A stretch of DNA of 64,000 nt from Cucumis sativus (taxonomy: Eukaryota; Streptophyta; Magnoliopsida; Cucurbitales; Cucurbitaceae), in the NCBI RefSeq assembly GCF_000004075.3, contig NC_026658.2:25656075-25720074 (forward strand). The letters run 5' to 3'. The position numbers and the translations under genes were made by a program. Shown in pieces: positions 47,644 to 60,490 of this stretch (position 1 is its first letter; each line of letters starts with the position of its first letter). Below the pieces are notes generated by a model. That model worked only from the letters and a program-made list of their open reading frames with translations. It was not told where the DNA came from and did not search any database.

Positions 47644-49575
47644 CTACTTCGGGCCAATATCCTTGAGGGCACAAATTTGTTCCTCTCCCATGGCAGACAT
47701 CACCGACACGACAAGGTCCTTTCCTTCAGCAAATCCTTCCTTAATCTGTGAATACAAAGGACATGTTCAGCTTTTGTTTTTATATTGGTAAATCATCATC
47801 ACAAGAACATGATATTGAGGAATAAACCCATATGACCATATCTTCACAATATCTTGAGAATGGAATATTAAGCATGAAATGGAAACAGAAGGAATGAGGT
47901 TCCCTCTTACAAAAAGGAAAAAATAATGATGCTTGCACGATTAACTTCATCAAAGCTCTTTTTCAAATATACAAAACTATCTCGAGTGCACGGATTGTTC
48001 TTTTCAAGTGTACATGTGTGCCTTTACCTGTTTGAGCAGATTATCATCAGTTGGAAGTCTCAAATCATCCTTGGTATCACCACTGTCAGTTAAAAGACTC
48101 ACCTGCACCCAAAGAAAAACATCATTCAAATAATGGAACGAGGCTTTACACACTTCAACACATATAAATGATTCATTGCTTCCTTCTCCATCTATGATTG
48201 TATAACAATCTCTCCACACAAATATTTGCTCCTTTATTTCCAAATTACATTCTGGACAAACAATCTATCTAACAGGGTTTCACAGATAAAATTGATTACC
48301 AAAACAATCTGAAGCATGAAAACTTCCAAATAAATCTAGAAATCTAATAAAACAGATATAACATTATATCCTTATGAATAAGTTTCTTGAAAACAGCAAG
48401 ACCCAACAAGTCAAACAAACTCCATAAAAACAAAGTACTCACAAATCCATCCTCAGAGATATCAATGAGCTGATAATCAGTACGATTAACATGGGGCACC
48501 TACAAACCATGAAACAAAGACCGTTAGTGAAAATGGTAAATCGTTACAGATGAATAGTTTGAAGGCTTTATAATAGACTCCCTTACATCACAATTGTGGG
48601 ATGAAGGAACAATATCTTCAAGCTTCTTGGCAGTGAAGATGTCAATTCCAACAAAGTGACACTTAGCATGGCCGTGCTTTCCTGTCTTAGAAGTTGAAAC
48701 CTCAACCACCTGCATTACCATACAACCCAAAGAAAAGTAACATAAATTAGTGGGATTAGGTATGCAGAAATGCCTTCTAGAGAGTACACTTTCAAATTAA
48801 GGAAGATCAAGTGCTTATCCACTTCAATGCCTAAAGTTATAATTTAGTAGTATTAATCAATTTGTCCTTTTGGACCCTCGTTATACTTTTTCAATAATTA
48901 ATGTCAAGTAGCAATAACAGTCTCAAACAAACATAAACTCACCCCCGTGTGGCTGGTGACAAAGAAATACCCAAAAAGGAAAAAACACGACACTATGGAA
49001 ATCATCTTCTCCAGATAAAATCAATATTAAACTAAAACTACACTGTAAACAACTATAAACACCAGCATCCTCATAGGAAGGATTAGAGGATAATATAACA
49101 CACTGTTTATCGTTGACCAAACGAAACTCAGCCATCAAGAGATCTTTCGAAGTCATAATTACAAAATCCCCAAACTCCAAACAAACATTGATCCGAATAA
49201 TCGTCAATGTCAATTTCAACATCAGATCCATCAATTTCCCCAAATCCAAGACTCAAAAATCATAAGAAATAAAAAACTTACAGTATAAGAATCATTAATC
49301 CAGAAAAAGAAAACCCTCGAATATCAATCAAAGATCTAAATCGCTCGATCCAAAACTCAACCCTAAACAACATAAATCAAACCACACAATAAAACAAACA
49401 CAACCGATGAGAAAAAAAAATCAAATCATCGCAATAAACACAAACAAATCACCTTGCATGGACGGTTCTTGATGACGATGTAGCCGTTCTTCCGGATAGC
49501 TCCGGCCTGTTGTGGGTAAGTCTTGGAGGCTCCGGCGTCGGCCTTGGATTCAAAGTGATGCTCCTCGTCCGACAT
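47644..49575 (-). CDS. Eukaryotic translation initiation factor 5A
   Basis: Five exons on the minus strand: 49453-49575, 48587-48709, 48443-48499, 48028-48102 and 47644-47745. They total 480 nt for 159 residues, the usual plant eIF5A length. The hypusine loop [17 protein letters not shown] is intact, with Lys52 as the lysine known to be changed to hypusine by deoxyhypusine synthase and hydroxylase. The second OB-like domain follows ([20 protein letters not shown] to ALKDIGPK). The protein promotes peptide-bond formation at difficult stretches and termination on the ribosome. The start [15 protein letters not shown] is the standard plant N-terminus. A TATA box lies 132 bp upstream. Plants have several eIF5A copies; I cannot say which this is. 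Confidence 0.97.
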
Positions 49576-49706
49576 GACTAAAGATTGATTTCGTTCTTCT
49601 ACAGCCTCCGGTGGGCTTCTTCTTCTGTGTTCACAGTGGGATTTCGGTGGAAGCGGAAGGAAAACGGGAGGAAGGAGGAGAGTACGAGTCAAGAGGACGA
49701 GACCAA

Positions 49707-49713
49707 TTTATAG
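49707..49713 (-). promoter_or_regulatory. TATA box of eIF5A
   Basis: The minus strand reads CTATAAATTGG, 132 bp upstream of the eIF5A ATG. This is a typical plant TATA box at a plausible distance for a short leader. Confidence 0.6.
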
Positions 49714-50287
49714 CATCACGTTTCAACCGGCCACGTATCGTATCAATTAGGGTTTCTGATGCGAGCCCCTAAACTATGTTGATATTCTTTTTTTTCCCAC
49801 ATTTCGGTGCCAAAACGATCTCCACCGTTGCTTCATTTGTTTAATCTTTGGACGGTTTGAATTTTTTAAAAATAATTTTTGGCATATTTTTATTTAGATT
49901 TTCTTAATCTGTGAAATTACATATCACTTTTTTTCTTCTTCTTATTATCATTAGTTATATTTGATTTTTTAAATGTCACATTACCTATCATTTTCCTTGC
50001 AAATTTGGAAATTTTATAGTATCTAAAGTATACTTTAACCAACGTTTTGTTAAACATTTCTAACCGTTGGATTGTCTTACAAAGTCAATATTCTTTTCTT
50101 TTTCTTCTTTTGTGCTTTCAAGTTTCCATCCTATAATAATATAATATTTTTAAATATCGTAAATAGTTTATCAATTTTTTCTATTTTGAAAACATACATT
50201 TCATTAGTTCTAGAGTAATTATAATTGATGACGTTTTTATGAATAATAATTAAAAATATAACAATATTTTTTAAAAAAATCAAAACA

Positions 50288-50420
50288 AATCTATCATTGA
50301 TATGTATCGATGATAGATTTGTATGATCTATCAATGATAGACCAATATTTACAAACATCAAACATGATTTATGGGTAATAGTTTTGATTAGTGACCAATA
50401 GTCTTCTATCATTGATAGAA
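50288..50420. repeat. Palindromic ATCATTGATAG repeat cluster
   Basis: A 32-bp palindrome with one mismatch (50288-50319, arms of 15 bases around TG) is followed by CTATCAATGATAGAC and later CTTCTATCATTGATAGAA. Beyond it come AATTTTGCTATATTTGTAA-type ends. I associate this wording with a MITE-like family common in cucurbits, from memory. Confidence 0.6.
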
Positions 50421-51464
50421 TTTGACAAATTTTGCTATATTTGTAATTTTTTTAAAATGTTACTCTATATTTAATTATTTTGCACCTAATGACTAAATTT
50501 GCAATTATTCCTTGGTTTTAAGTATTTTTTTGGATCGTACAACATTTGGGTGTCACATAAATTTATAAGATAATACTCACAAGTTATTAAATCAAATATT
50601 CTAATTTTAAAGATATTAATAAAATTTATACATCCAAATTGCTAAGTTTGTCAAACTATGTGATAGTTATGTGATGTCGTAAAAAAAATAGACTTTTATT
50701 ATGTTGCGTGGTAGATTATAACGCTTTTTTTATCACGATTACATGATAAAATATATTTAATTTATGAATTACAAATATAACCAAATTATAAATTTATCGT
50801 TAACATAATATGTATATAGAAGTTTATCACCAATCTCAATCAATTAGAGTAAATTACGGGTGGATACTTTTTATATTCGTAAATAAACCGTTGCTTAATT
50901 ACGAGTTATAAACATGCAATCTATTGTACTTACTCCAACGAATGATACTCGAAAATATCATGTATTATAATTAGATCTTTGAACATAAATTCTTATTTCC
51001 CTTGGACCAAAATATTTTTTAATTATTGTTACCAGCATTATTTCATTTAGGGCTTGACGATCTTATCTTTCTATGGATGAAATATACCAAACTATTGTCT
51101 TTTTAGCCATCAAGAACATCGCTCTCACAAAAAGAAGGTATTTTGTAAGACTCTGAACTCTTATCTCTAATCAATGAATAGAATTATAATTGTATTTTTT
51201 TAAGGATATGATACTTTAATTTTAATATATGCTTTTTTATATTGTATTTGTAACAATATACTATATATAGAGAGATAGAAGTTTAATTTGTGGACGTCAA
51301 CCTCAGATTCAAGTCATGCCATTAACAAAAAGAAAACATAACCAAATGGGACTACCGACATTTTCTTAACAATATTCGGAATAAATTGACAAAATCGATA
51401 TTTATTTTTTTAGGAATATTTAGTTATTTTAGAATTTTAGTGAATTATTTTTAAATGTCAACTG

Positions 51465-51532
51465 CAAATATCAAGTATTAAGATCACAAGAGACGAAGCA
51501 AATATTAAGTATTAAGATCACAAGAGACGAAG
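51465..51532. repeat. 34-bp tandem duplication
   Basis: Units 51465-51498 and 51499-51532 differ at one base only and contain AAGATCACAAGAGACGAAG. Non-coding. Confidence 0.9.
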
Positions 51533-53143
51533 ATACATTACTATTTGCACTATATACACATATAATAGTATGATACATCTCATTGTAGATAGGTTATGAT
51601 ATCCATCAATATAAATTTGTTAATATATTAACAAATAAACGTGATATTATTAAAGTGAAAACGTAATTATATAAGTTGAGAGTGGAAGAATTTGAATTTT
51701 GTAACAAGTATATCTCGGTTGGCCTAAGTTTTTATTGGTTATAGGGTTGGCTTACATTGGAAAAAAAGTTCCAAAGAATTCAAAGTTTTGGGGAATTTAG
51801 GGAATATTTAAGAAGAGAATTTGGAATGGGACACTTCTAAATAAAGATAAGAAGGAATCTGATTGCATAGTGAGTTGATATATGGAATTGACCATTCTTT
51901 CAGTCTCTTCGGCTTTGGTGCGCATCTTCTCAAAATAAAGTGAACCATACGGCTACCTTTCGGCATGTTTTAATATCCTTTTCATCATGATTGGAACCTC
52001 ACCTTTCTTATTAAATGAACACAATTCAAAGGTGCATGAATGTCACAATTCAGTACTAACTTATTCCAATTTCCATCTTGAGTTTCAATTTATTTTGTTT
52101 GAATCCTCATTTCTCCCTAAATGTATAATCCATGTTTGATGTTCCACTTATCTCAACAAGGCAGAAATTTATATGCCATTTTGAATATAGTTTTTATTTT
52201 CTCATATGACTTATTATTTCCAAAAACTGTTTATTTTTATAAAAATTATAATTTAAAATTATTCTCAAATATATCTAAATATTTACAAAATATTATAGTC
52301 TATTTATGATAGACCGTCATGAGTTAATATAGACTACTATACTCGTCTATATGTGTCATGATTTATTACATATAAATTGTGATATTTTAAGTTAAAATAT
52401 ATTTTTTTTAAATTTGTATTATTGATATCGATATCCAACGTTCATTCCTCCATTTCGCATATTGTCAAAAGAAATTAAATAAGAGAAGTATATGTGGAAT
52501 AATCTTTATAATTTTGTGTTCAATAATTCACTTCAATAACAAACACTATTGAAGTTTTCCCGTTTATTGAAGAGTTTTACCTTTCGTTTTCTATATTTTG
52601 TACTTTTATAGAACTTTATATTAAACTCTACATCAAACATAACACTTTCTAACTCCAACCTGGATGCTCTAAACACCCACTGAATTTACTATAATTAATC
52701 ACAACTTAAGCTTTGAGATTCTTGGATGATTTACTGTGGTATTAGAGGAAAATTTTACTATAATGTTTCAGTATTGGTATAATTGAATTTAGAAAGAAAA
52801 ATCAATTCAATGCTATATATCATCTCATTCTAAAGAACCTGGACACCAAGATTGTGACATACTAATTTCTAAATTACTTCAAAACATGTCTTTAACCATT
52901 CTAAATCAATTTTGTTGATATGAAATTTGTATTTACAAGAGTAGAAGTAAATATTAAACAGGTTTTCGAAGTGATTTTAAACATGACAAAATTATTAGAA
53001 ATCACTCCAAAACATGCGCTAAATATGAAATTCTCAATTTAAAAACATAGTGATGTTTGGCTGTATCGAAAGCTTCAGTCATCGTTTCAATAACATTAAT
53101 CTCTCTGAACTCTGAGGAGGTTTTGTAAATTGTAGAACGATGC

Positions 53144-55509
53144 TTACCCAAGTAGTTGAAGCTGGTCATATTGAGAAGCAAGTCTAAGTCGTGAATGAGA
53201 TGGAATATGCTTAGAAATAACTTTTGCAGTTTCTTTCCACCAAGAAACTTCAGATTCTTTATCAATAATCTCTTGTTTGGCACATTCTAGAGCCTCTTTG
53301 AGTTCTTTTATCTGCTCTTGCTGCCTTGCTTCTAGCAGTTCATGCAACTTTCTTTCGAGTTCTACAGGCGGAACTCCTTCTTGCCTCTCAGTCCCATCTT
53401 CTTGGAGATCAGTGACTTCACCAGAACTCATACAGCAGCTTCTTGTCGAGTTTGTGTTCTTCGCAGTCTGTCATTTCACACAACACAGTTTCAGAACTTG
53501 CAATCAAGAATTGAATATGCAGCATACATCATTAAAATTACAGATAATATGTCAGAAATATACATCTTCATCCCCTCAAATATGATAAATCATTTTGAAT
53601 TATATTACTACATGATGTTAAAAATTTTAAGTAGGATGAGTGCTCATGAACTACCATAGATTGAAGACACATCTTATCACATAGATATTTCTTCTTTGCT
53701 CCTCAAATCATATTACCTACATCCTTCTAAGAACTTGAGCAGTACCACTGAAGTTATATGGCAAAAAGTCCAAAACCAAGTATTACGGCATCCCAGATAA
53801 CCAGTGTTGGCCAAAATCATCAAAATGGTTATAAGGATGAGATAAAACCAAGGCATAAGAAAATAATTAATGATATTGGGTAAAAACAATGATCCGATCC
53901 AAGATTAATGAACGACACCATCTTGAAGGTCGTATGGAGAATCCCACATCTGAAAATCAAAGGACCTCAAACTACTTGTAAGGCCGATGGATTACCCCTT
54001 TCATTATCTAATAATGATATATGTTGGTCAAGATCTCCAAAATAGTCCTAAACAATGAGATCAAACCAAAGGATGTGAAAATCAATTTTATGTAGACTGC
54101 AAAAACTTTAAGAGAGCAATTATGAACCAACCGGTCCCATCAAATCAATTTGGATAGAAAAAGCTATCTCGTTCAATACCTTAATTCTTAGATGTTCTAT
54201 GCGTCCAGAAGAACTTTCAACTTCCAAGTGAAGCTGTAAACGTTCTAACTCGGCCTCGAATTCAGATTCCAATTCGTCGATTCGTTCCTGACATTCCCCA
54301 GCTTGTTCATACAAACAAGACATCCGGGAATGATTTGGTATAGTTGATTGTGCATCAGACACAATTTGAGATGAAAAATCTTGCTGATATGAAAGCTGGC
54401 TGGTAGAACAAGGACCGTCTTGACAATCCGTAGACGAACAAGCCACATCTGCATTTGAATGGAATGGCTCAAAGTGATTGTCTTTTCTTCCAAGATCCTC
54501 TTTGATCTCTTGAAGAAAATGTTCCATTTCTCTCCTCAAATCTACCATCTTCGAAAGTTCATTTTTACTTGCAAGTACAAGAGACAACAAACTACACCCA
54601 ACTCCCAAGTTGAATGATGTGTCTTCTTTCCTACTCAGTCCTGTGAGTTTTAAGCACACAAGCAAATTGAAACAATAAGAGAAAACAAGGACAGCATAGA
54701 GATATAGAAAACTCAATCCATTAGACTCTCCCAATCTTGAAATGGTTATAATTACTTTTGTTATTTACAAAGTTCTTCAAAAACAATTTCAAGTCTAATT
54801 ATACCCTTTGAGATGGAATTTTCATACCATTTGATTTGATTTTGAGTTATTAAAAACATGTTTAGCCATCATCAACCCATAAAAAGAAAGATCAAAGGAA
54901 GTTTAGTACGTTGCCAATATAACTTCGATCAAATTTTTGTTATCATATGAAAAGTCGGCATACGAATTTCCAGATTCAGATGTAGGCATGCATAATCCAT
55001 TCGGCATTAGAAAATTACCATCTCTTCCGTTTCCTAATCGTTTTGATTAACATTGATAAATACACTAGCATTATCAATTCGAAAGCCATCCTACCAATTA
55101 AAATCGCAAGCACAAATCAATTCGATCAGTATACTCACTCACCTGGCCCTACAATCACTCCCGGTGAAGCTGAGGAAGCACCACCGTCCACTCCATCCCT
55201 CGAGCACCTACAACACGTCAACGGACCATCAGAATCTCCACCCTCTTTCACTCTCCTAACCTCCTCAAGCGCTCTCCTCCGCTTCGGTCGCCGGAACGAA
55301 GCCACCCACCGAGCAACAATCCGCCGAGGCGACAAACAGTCAATGCTCACAGACTCATCCGACAAGCCACGCACTCGGGACATACCCAAATCCCCAGAAA
55401 ACCCGTCACCGCCCTCGTTTTCTTCCCGGAAAATATCAACCAAACGGAAACGACGGCCGGTGGAGTTGCAGGAATCAGAAACTTCATGGGATTTAAAGAG
55501 TGGTTTCAT
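53144..55509 (-). CDS. POLAR-like protein (polar localization in asymmetric division)
   Basis: Three exons on the minus strand: 55143-55509, 54180-54640 and 53144-53467, totalling 1,152 nt for 383 residues. The N-terminus has a basic patch SPRRIVARWVASFRRPKRRR near residues 60-79. Exon 2 carries FNLGVGCSLLSLVLASKNEL and KMVDLRREMEHFLQEIKEDL, followed by an acidic low-complexity stretch and the coiled coil ERIDELESEFEAELERLQLH. Exon 3 has a second coiled coil (ELERKLHELLEARQQEQIKE) and SWWKETAKVISKHIPSHSR. This order fits the POLAR family, known in Arabidopsis to mark the cell cortex of asymmetrically dividing stomatal precursors and to scaffold BIN2-type GSK3 kinases. The assignment is from remembered motifs. 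The stop lies inside a splice-donor-like sequence, so a longer C-terminus is possible. Confidence 0.82.
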
Positions 55510-56114
55510 AAGAGAACGTGATTAATTCGAAAGAGTAACGGGGCAGAGAGGAAATTAAATTCAAATTAGGAAGTGGACAGAGAAGAAAGTGAAAGGTATT
55601 ACGAATTGAAGAGAGGAATATTAATGGCGTGTAGGATTAGTTCAGCAAATTCACGAGATTTCTCCATGTTTGATTAAGAACTTCAATAACTTCGTCAGTG
55701 GTTGATAATGGAGAATTGGCGCTCAATTATTTGGTGGTATTTATGAATTTTCAAAATGATGTCGATGACTGATAATGAATTTGGATTGAACTCAATAATT
55801 TTTGTGTTCTCTAATAATTATTGCATTTTGAATTCCCACCATTTCAAATTTCTTTCAATTAATGTTTGTTTACTTAATTTACTATTATTATTTCATTACT
55901 TAATATGTCATTTCGTATATTTCCTTTATCTCGTTTTCCATACAAATTATATAATATTCCAAAATATCCGAAAAAATATCGAAAATGGTAAAATGTTAAA
56001 AAAATATTATTTTAGATTTTACGTTCAATAATATTTTAAAATGTTTATAACTTAAATATATATAAATTTTAACGAGTTTTAAATGTTGTATATTGAAATA
56101 ACATTTAAAATAGA

Positions 56115-56313
56115 GACTTTTTTAAATTGGCAAAATAAATTAAAATATTTACGGTTTATAGCAAAATATTTTAGATTCTATCAATAATAATATTTCATCA
56201 CTATAACGTATCAATATTAATAGTATTTCATCAATGTAGCATATCAATAACTATAACGGATAGAATTTGAGTAGATTGTAAATATTTTGTAAAATTTGAT
56301 ATTTTTAAAATTT
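56115..56313. mobile_element. MITE-like element with long imperfect inverted ends
   Basis: The left end (GGCAAAATAAATTAAAATATTTAC, read in part, then AGATTCTATC) is matched in inverted order by the right end (GATAGAATTTGAG and GTAAATATTTTGTAAAATTTGAT). This gives about 50 bp of imperfect terminal inverted repeat around an internal part with TATCAATA and TTTCATCA repeats. No coding capacity. Confidence 0.5.
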
Positions 56314-56699
56314 CTTCTTAAAAATATGAATACTCATCAAAATTCATCGAATTCTTTATCGTGTCAAAATAGTTTTAATTTTATGTTATTCATCAAAATA
56401 TATCAAAAAGTTATCAAACAAACTCTCCACTTTAAATACAATCTTATTAACTTTGGCGTATTAACTTCACTTATTGGTTAAGCATACCTAATTGAAATAT
56501 TAGTTATGCGACAAATATGAAATCATTGAACTTGACTTTAAAATAAAATAATAAAATATTAACTATTAATAAATCAGGCCTGTCTTTAGCTTCTACAATT
56601 TAGTTAAATCTTATCGAACAGCCCTTGTTGTTAGTTCACATGTTATGTGTTGTAATTTTAGTTGTGTTCAAGTTCAAACTTTAACAAAAACATAAATAT

Positions 56700-56815
56700 T
56701 AAAGCGAGTTTAACCAAGTGATATTGGTATAATACCAGTCCTCTTAAGTGAATGGTTGAGTCTTCTATCTCCGGTTGTTACACCAAACAAAAAGTATAAA
56801 GTATATGAAAAACAT
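56700..56815 (+). mobile_element. SINE-like relic
   Basis: GCGAGTTTAACCAAGTGATATTGGTATAA-type A-box region (about 56704) and a B-box-like GGTTGAGTCTTCTATCTCC about 42 nt later, then an A-rich end. The middle TATTGGTAT resembles the SINE at 21944. No clear target duplication was found. Confidence 0.4.
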
Positions 56816-59800
56816 GTAAAATTTGTTGGTTAAATGTAATTTACGAATGATTTGTAATGTTTAACCGAGCAAATTGCTTCTCTTATTTTCTTAATTGAAT
56901 ATTATATTGTAAGTTTACCATTTATTCAGAAAACCCTTTTAATTTAGGAAAATAATAATAAAGAATAATATAATATTTCTCAAGAAGAAAAAAAAAACGA
57001 AGAATAATAAATGCACAAATAATACAAGAAATAAAAATGGCCACAATTAAATGGTTTGATCAATACCCATTAATCAATTTCTAACTGAATGACGTTTCCT
57101 CTGACGTGGCACACATCTGACGGATGAAAAATTTAAGGTGACAAACATCTAATGGATGAGGTAAGCTCATGTTGGCGATGTGACATTATTTTGGTTGATG
57201 TGTTTTTTTTTTTCATTTGGCATTACTCCCTAACGTAAGGTAACGTCGTATAATACACATAGACATCCGTTAGCAATTTTAATTATGTAAAATAAAGATT
57301 ATCTAAGTTTAGCTAAATCTTGGCATAATAATGTTGAAGTTTTGTATTTATCAAATTTGAATGAAATCATTGTATAAAATAAATGGAAAGATAATTTATT
57401 TGAATATATTTGTTAACTACTTTTTTAGAAAAATCATAACGTATTTTGTTACATTTTTGTTTGTTAATATATTTGTTAACTTCTTTGTAATGTAGCATAG
57501 TTTTATCTCTTTTTTTGTTATTTAATTTAAGAAATGTAAATTTAGTGTAGTTGTTTAATATTTATGAGGTATATTTTTTTTTCCTTTTATATACACGTAT
57601 AAATTTAAAGTTTTACATTGTTGTCAAAACAAGTACAAATCAACTGACATTAAGCATATACTCAAGAGTCGAATTTTATATTACAATTTGTTCAAAAAAA
57701 AAGTTTTATACTATGCTTATGAGTTTATATTAAAATAGAGATTTGTATTTAAATAGTATAATCACAACGACAATATTATGTTGAACGACTCAAATTTTAA
57801 AAAATATTTGAAAACCAACATTTTGGCTTAAGTCGCATTGAGCTTTACCACATTTGAATACATCATCTTGTTAGAAAAATGAACGTCACATCCATCGCAA
57901 AAAGGCTTTTTTTAAAGGGAAATTGCATCATATGGAAAAGAAAAAAAAAGTAGTCAATAACTTTTTTTTTTTTTTTGTCTATTGCATATATGATAAATAT
58001 GACAAGTAATTAGATATATTAGATGACTATCAGAAATCTATCGATTTTTAAATTTACTAATTTTTGCAATTCAGAAAATGTAGTGACACCAGTTATATTC
58101 TCATGAAACTTTTTACTATTTTTGTAAACGTCTTATTTTTTAATATATGTTTATTTCAATTGTTTTTTATAACTGTTGTTTACTTCTTTTAAAGTTGCCT
58201 AAGAATACAACTTTTTTTATTTATCCAACTAAATCAGAAATTGAGAGAAAACAAGCTTAAATTTCAAAACAAATAAATGAAATGCTTACTAAAACGACCT
58301 TTTGTTTTATTTGTTCGTTTTACATTATTGAATAGAAAAGTTCGAATTCTTGGATAAATTTAGAAAACATTTGTTTAAAAACTTGTTGTCTCCCTCTTTT
58401 TTTATTTTCAAAATTTGGTTTGTTAGGTTAAAAAACATAAGAAACTGCATTAGGTGATAAATTAGTTTAGCGATTTTGCAAAAATATCTTTAAAATTTGT
58501 GATTTTACAAATATAACAAAACTAACGAAATTCATAGTGTGGGTTGAACTTCTTTTTTTACAAATAATAAAGATACGTGCTAAATACTTAATTACCATAA
58601 CTTGTTTGACCATTTTTATAAGTGCCTCTTCACGTATTCTTTAAAATATATAACAAAGTAAAGAATATTAAAATTGAAAGAGACATTTTAAGTTTTGTTT
58701 ATAAATTCCAAATACTACCTAAAAGTTGTAAGTAAATTAGAGTATCCCATTATTTCTATTTTATTATTTTCCTTTTCACTCTTAAAGATTTTGATTTCAA
58801 TTTTAATATAAACATGCATCACAACAAAGTATGAGTTTTTTCTCGATAGAAAAGTAAATCAAAATACTTATAAATATAACAAGATTATATCAGTTTATTT
58901 ATAAAAATATTTGTAAATATTTTCATCATTCGATTGATTTAAAACAAATGTTCATCAAATATATGATCAAAAAATGAAAATAACATATATATACACATAA
59001 TTTAAAGAAGAATTTTAAACAATAATAAATTTAACAAAATATTTACAATCTACACTGAATTCTTTGACATATTCATATGTTAGCAGTAAAAGACTATTTC
59101 ATTACAAGAATATAAAATTTTAGTGTAACTTGTAAATATTTTAATTTATTTTGATATTTTAAAAAATAGTGGTTATTTAAAAAGAAAGAACTAAATGTTA
59201 CAAAACGGCCCACATAAGCCCAAATTTAAAAGTTGATTGAGATAATTTAAAGCTTTATTAAATACACAACATATTAATGTGCATGAAGATTGAGGAGCGC
59301 ACGTGTCAAAAGCCGAACAAGTACAGATCTCATCTAACTTACATCATTTTGTTTTAATATTTCACGCAAAGAACAAAAGAAAAGTTTTTTTCTTTTTTAT
59401 TTATTTTAAATTTAAATGTTGAGGCCAAAACAATTAAAAAAAGTAAAATTATCAAAAGGTTTTCAATTGACTTTAGCGTTTGTATAATTAGTTTTGTCTT
59501 AAATTTAGTTTGGTAGAATTTTCATTACTTTTTATTAGCATTTTTGTTATAAATTTTAAAAATATATTATAATTATCTTAATAAAATATTTTTTAAAAAT
59601 AATTAGAATATTTACCAAACTATAACAAAATTTAATTTTGAATTATATAATTTAGAGAAGGTATCAGTTTAAAATCAATCTCTCTTATATTTGGTTAAAT
59701 TTATTATTTTTGACAAAATTTTATTTTAATAAAAACCAACGTTTATAAATAGGATATTTTATTATTTAAAAAATATAAAGATGAAAATGGAAGAAATTTG

Positions 59801-60219
59801 ATAGAAAAGAAATTAAAAAAAAGAAAAAGAAAAATGTCATCGTCATTAAGAATTAAGATTGATTTACTATGGGAAGAAAAGAGAAAAGAAATATTAATTT
59901 AACGCAAATCTTTCTGAAAAGAGAAAAGAAAAAAGATTCAAGAGAGACGCAAAGAGGAGATAGATAAAGACAAAGCTCAGATCCTCCATTAACAACCGCC
60001 ATATCCAATTCTTCTTTGTTTACAGTATTTTCTTTATTTCTTCCTTAATCAAATTTCTTGGAATATTCCACCACTTTCTCTCTAAACCCCAAAACTCATT
60101 TCCATTTTTGTTCCCTTTTTCCCCCTCATTTTCTTTTGGTTCTTTCGGACATTGGAGCTTGAATTGATTGAAAGCTAAGTCAATCAATCCTTTTCTTCTT
60201 TTTCTTCTTTTTCTTCACC

Positions 60220-60446
60220 ATGAAACCTTAAGTGTAAACGTGACGGCAACAACGAAAGTGTTTCCTTCAAGGCCAATCAAAAATTTATTTCCATTTTTTG
60301 GTTCCGGAATTTACACTCTCTGCCATACACAATCATGGCCTTCTGCAATTGATCGTTCGTCTTCGGGAATTTGGTGATCCGCGTGGGTGAAATTACCTGC
60401 AATGTGTTTTCGTAATGCGGCTTCTAATTGGGGATTTGATTCTTAA
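60220..60446 (+). promoter_or_regulatory. Three short upstream ORFs in the formin 5' leader
   Basis: If transcription starts near 60000, as the leader-like composition suggests, three AUGs precede the main one. They are 60220 (3 codons plus stop), 60335-60352 (5 codons plus stop) and 60402-60446 (14 codons plus stop). All stop before the main ATG at 60491, so they could lower translation. The transcript start is not known. Confidence 0.45.
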
Positions 60447-60490
60447 CAACTTCGTTTTCTGTTTATTTGGATCTCAACCCCAATTTCTCA

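Larger units (their letters stand above)
49714..53143. other. Intergenic region between eIF5A and the POLAR-like gene
   Basis: AT-rich, with no supportable gene. It holds a palindromic ATCATTGATAG repeat cluster (50288-50420), a 34-bp tandem duplication (51465-51532), and a further fragment with GATAGACCGTCATG and TAGACTACTATA wording near 52290-52420 that resembles the same repeat type. Confidence 0.5.
55510..60166. other. Long AT-rich intergenic region between POLAR-like and formin genes
   Basis: The POLAR-like promoter and leader lie at the left. The rest is AT-rich, with a MITE-like inverted-repeat element (about 56115-56313), a SINE-like relic (about 56700-56815), and a segment near 59030-59190 with TATTTACAATCTAC and GTAACTTGTAAATATTTTAA blocks like the MITE ends. 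Around 57080-57270 there are short imperfect repeats of ACATCTGACGGATGA type. I see no coding region. Confidence 0.5.

Noticed and set aside
55043-55525. 160-codon plus-strand frame opposite POLAR exon 1
   Set aside because: It is antisense to a recognised coding exon whose composition keeps the other frame open.
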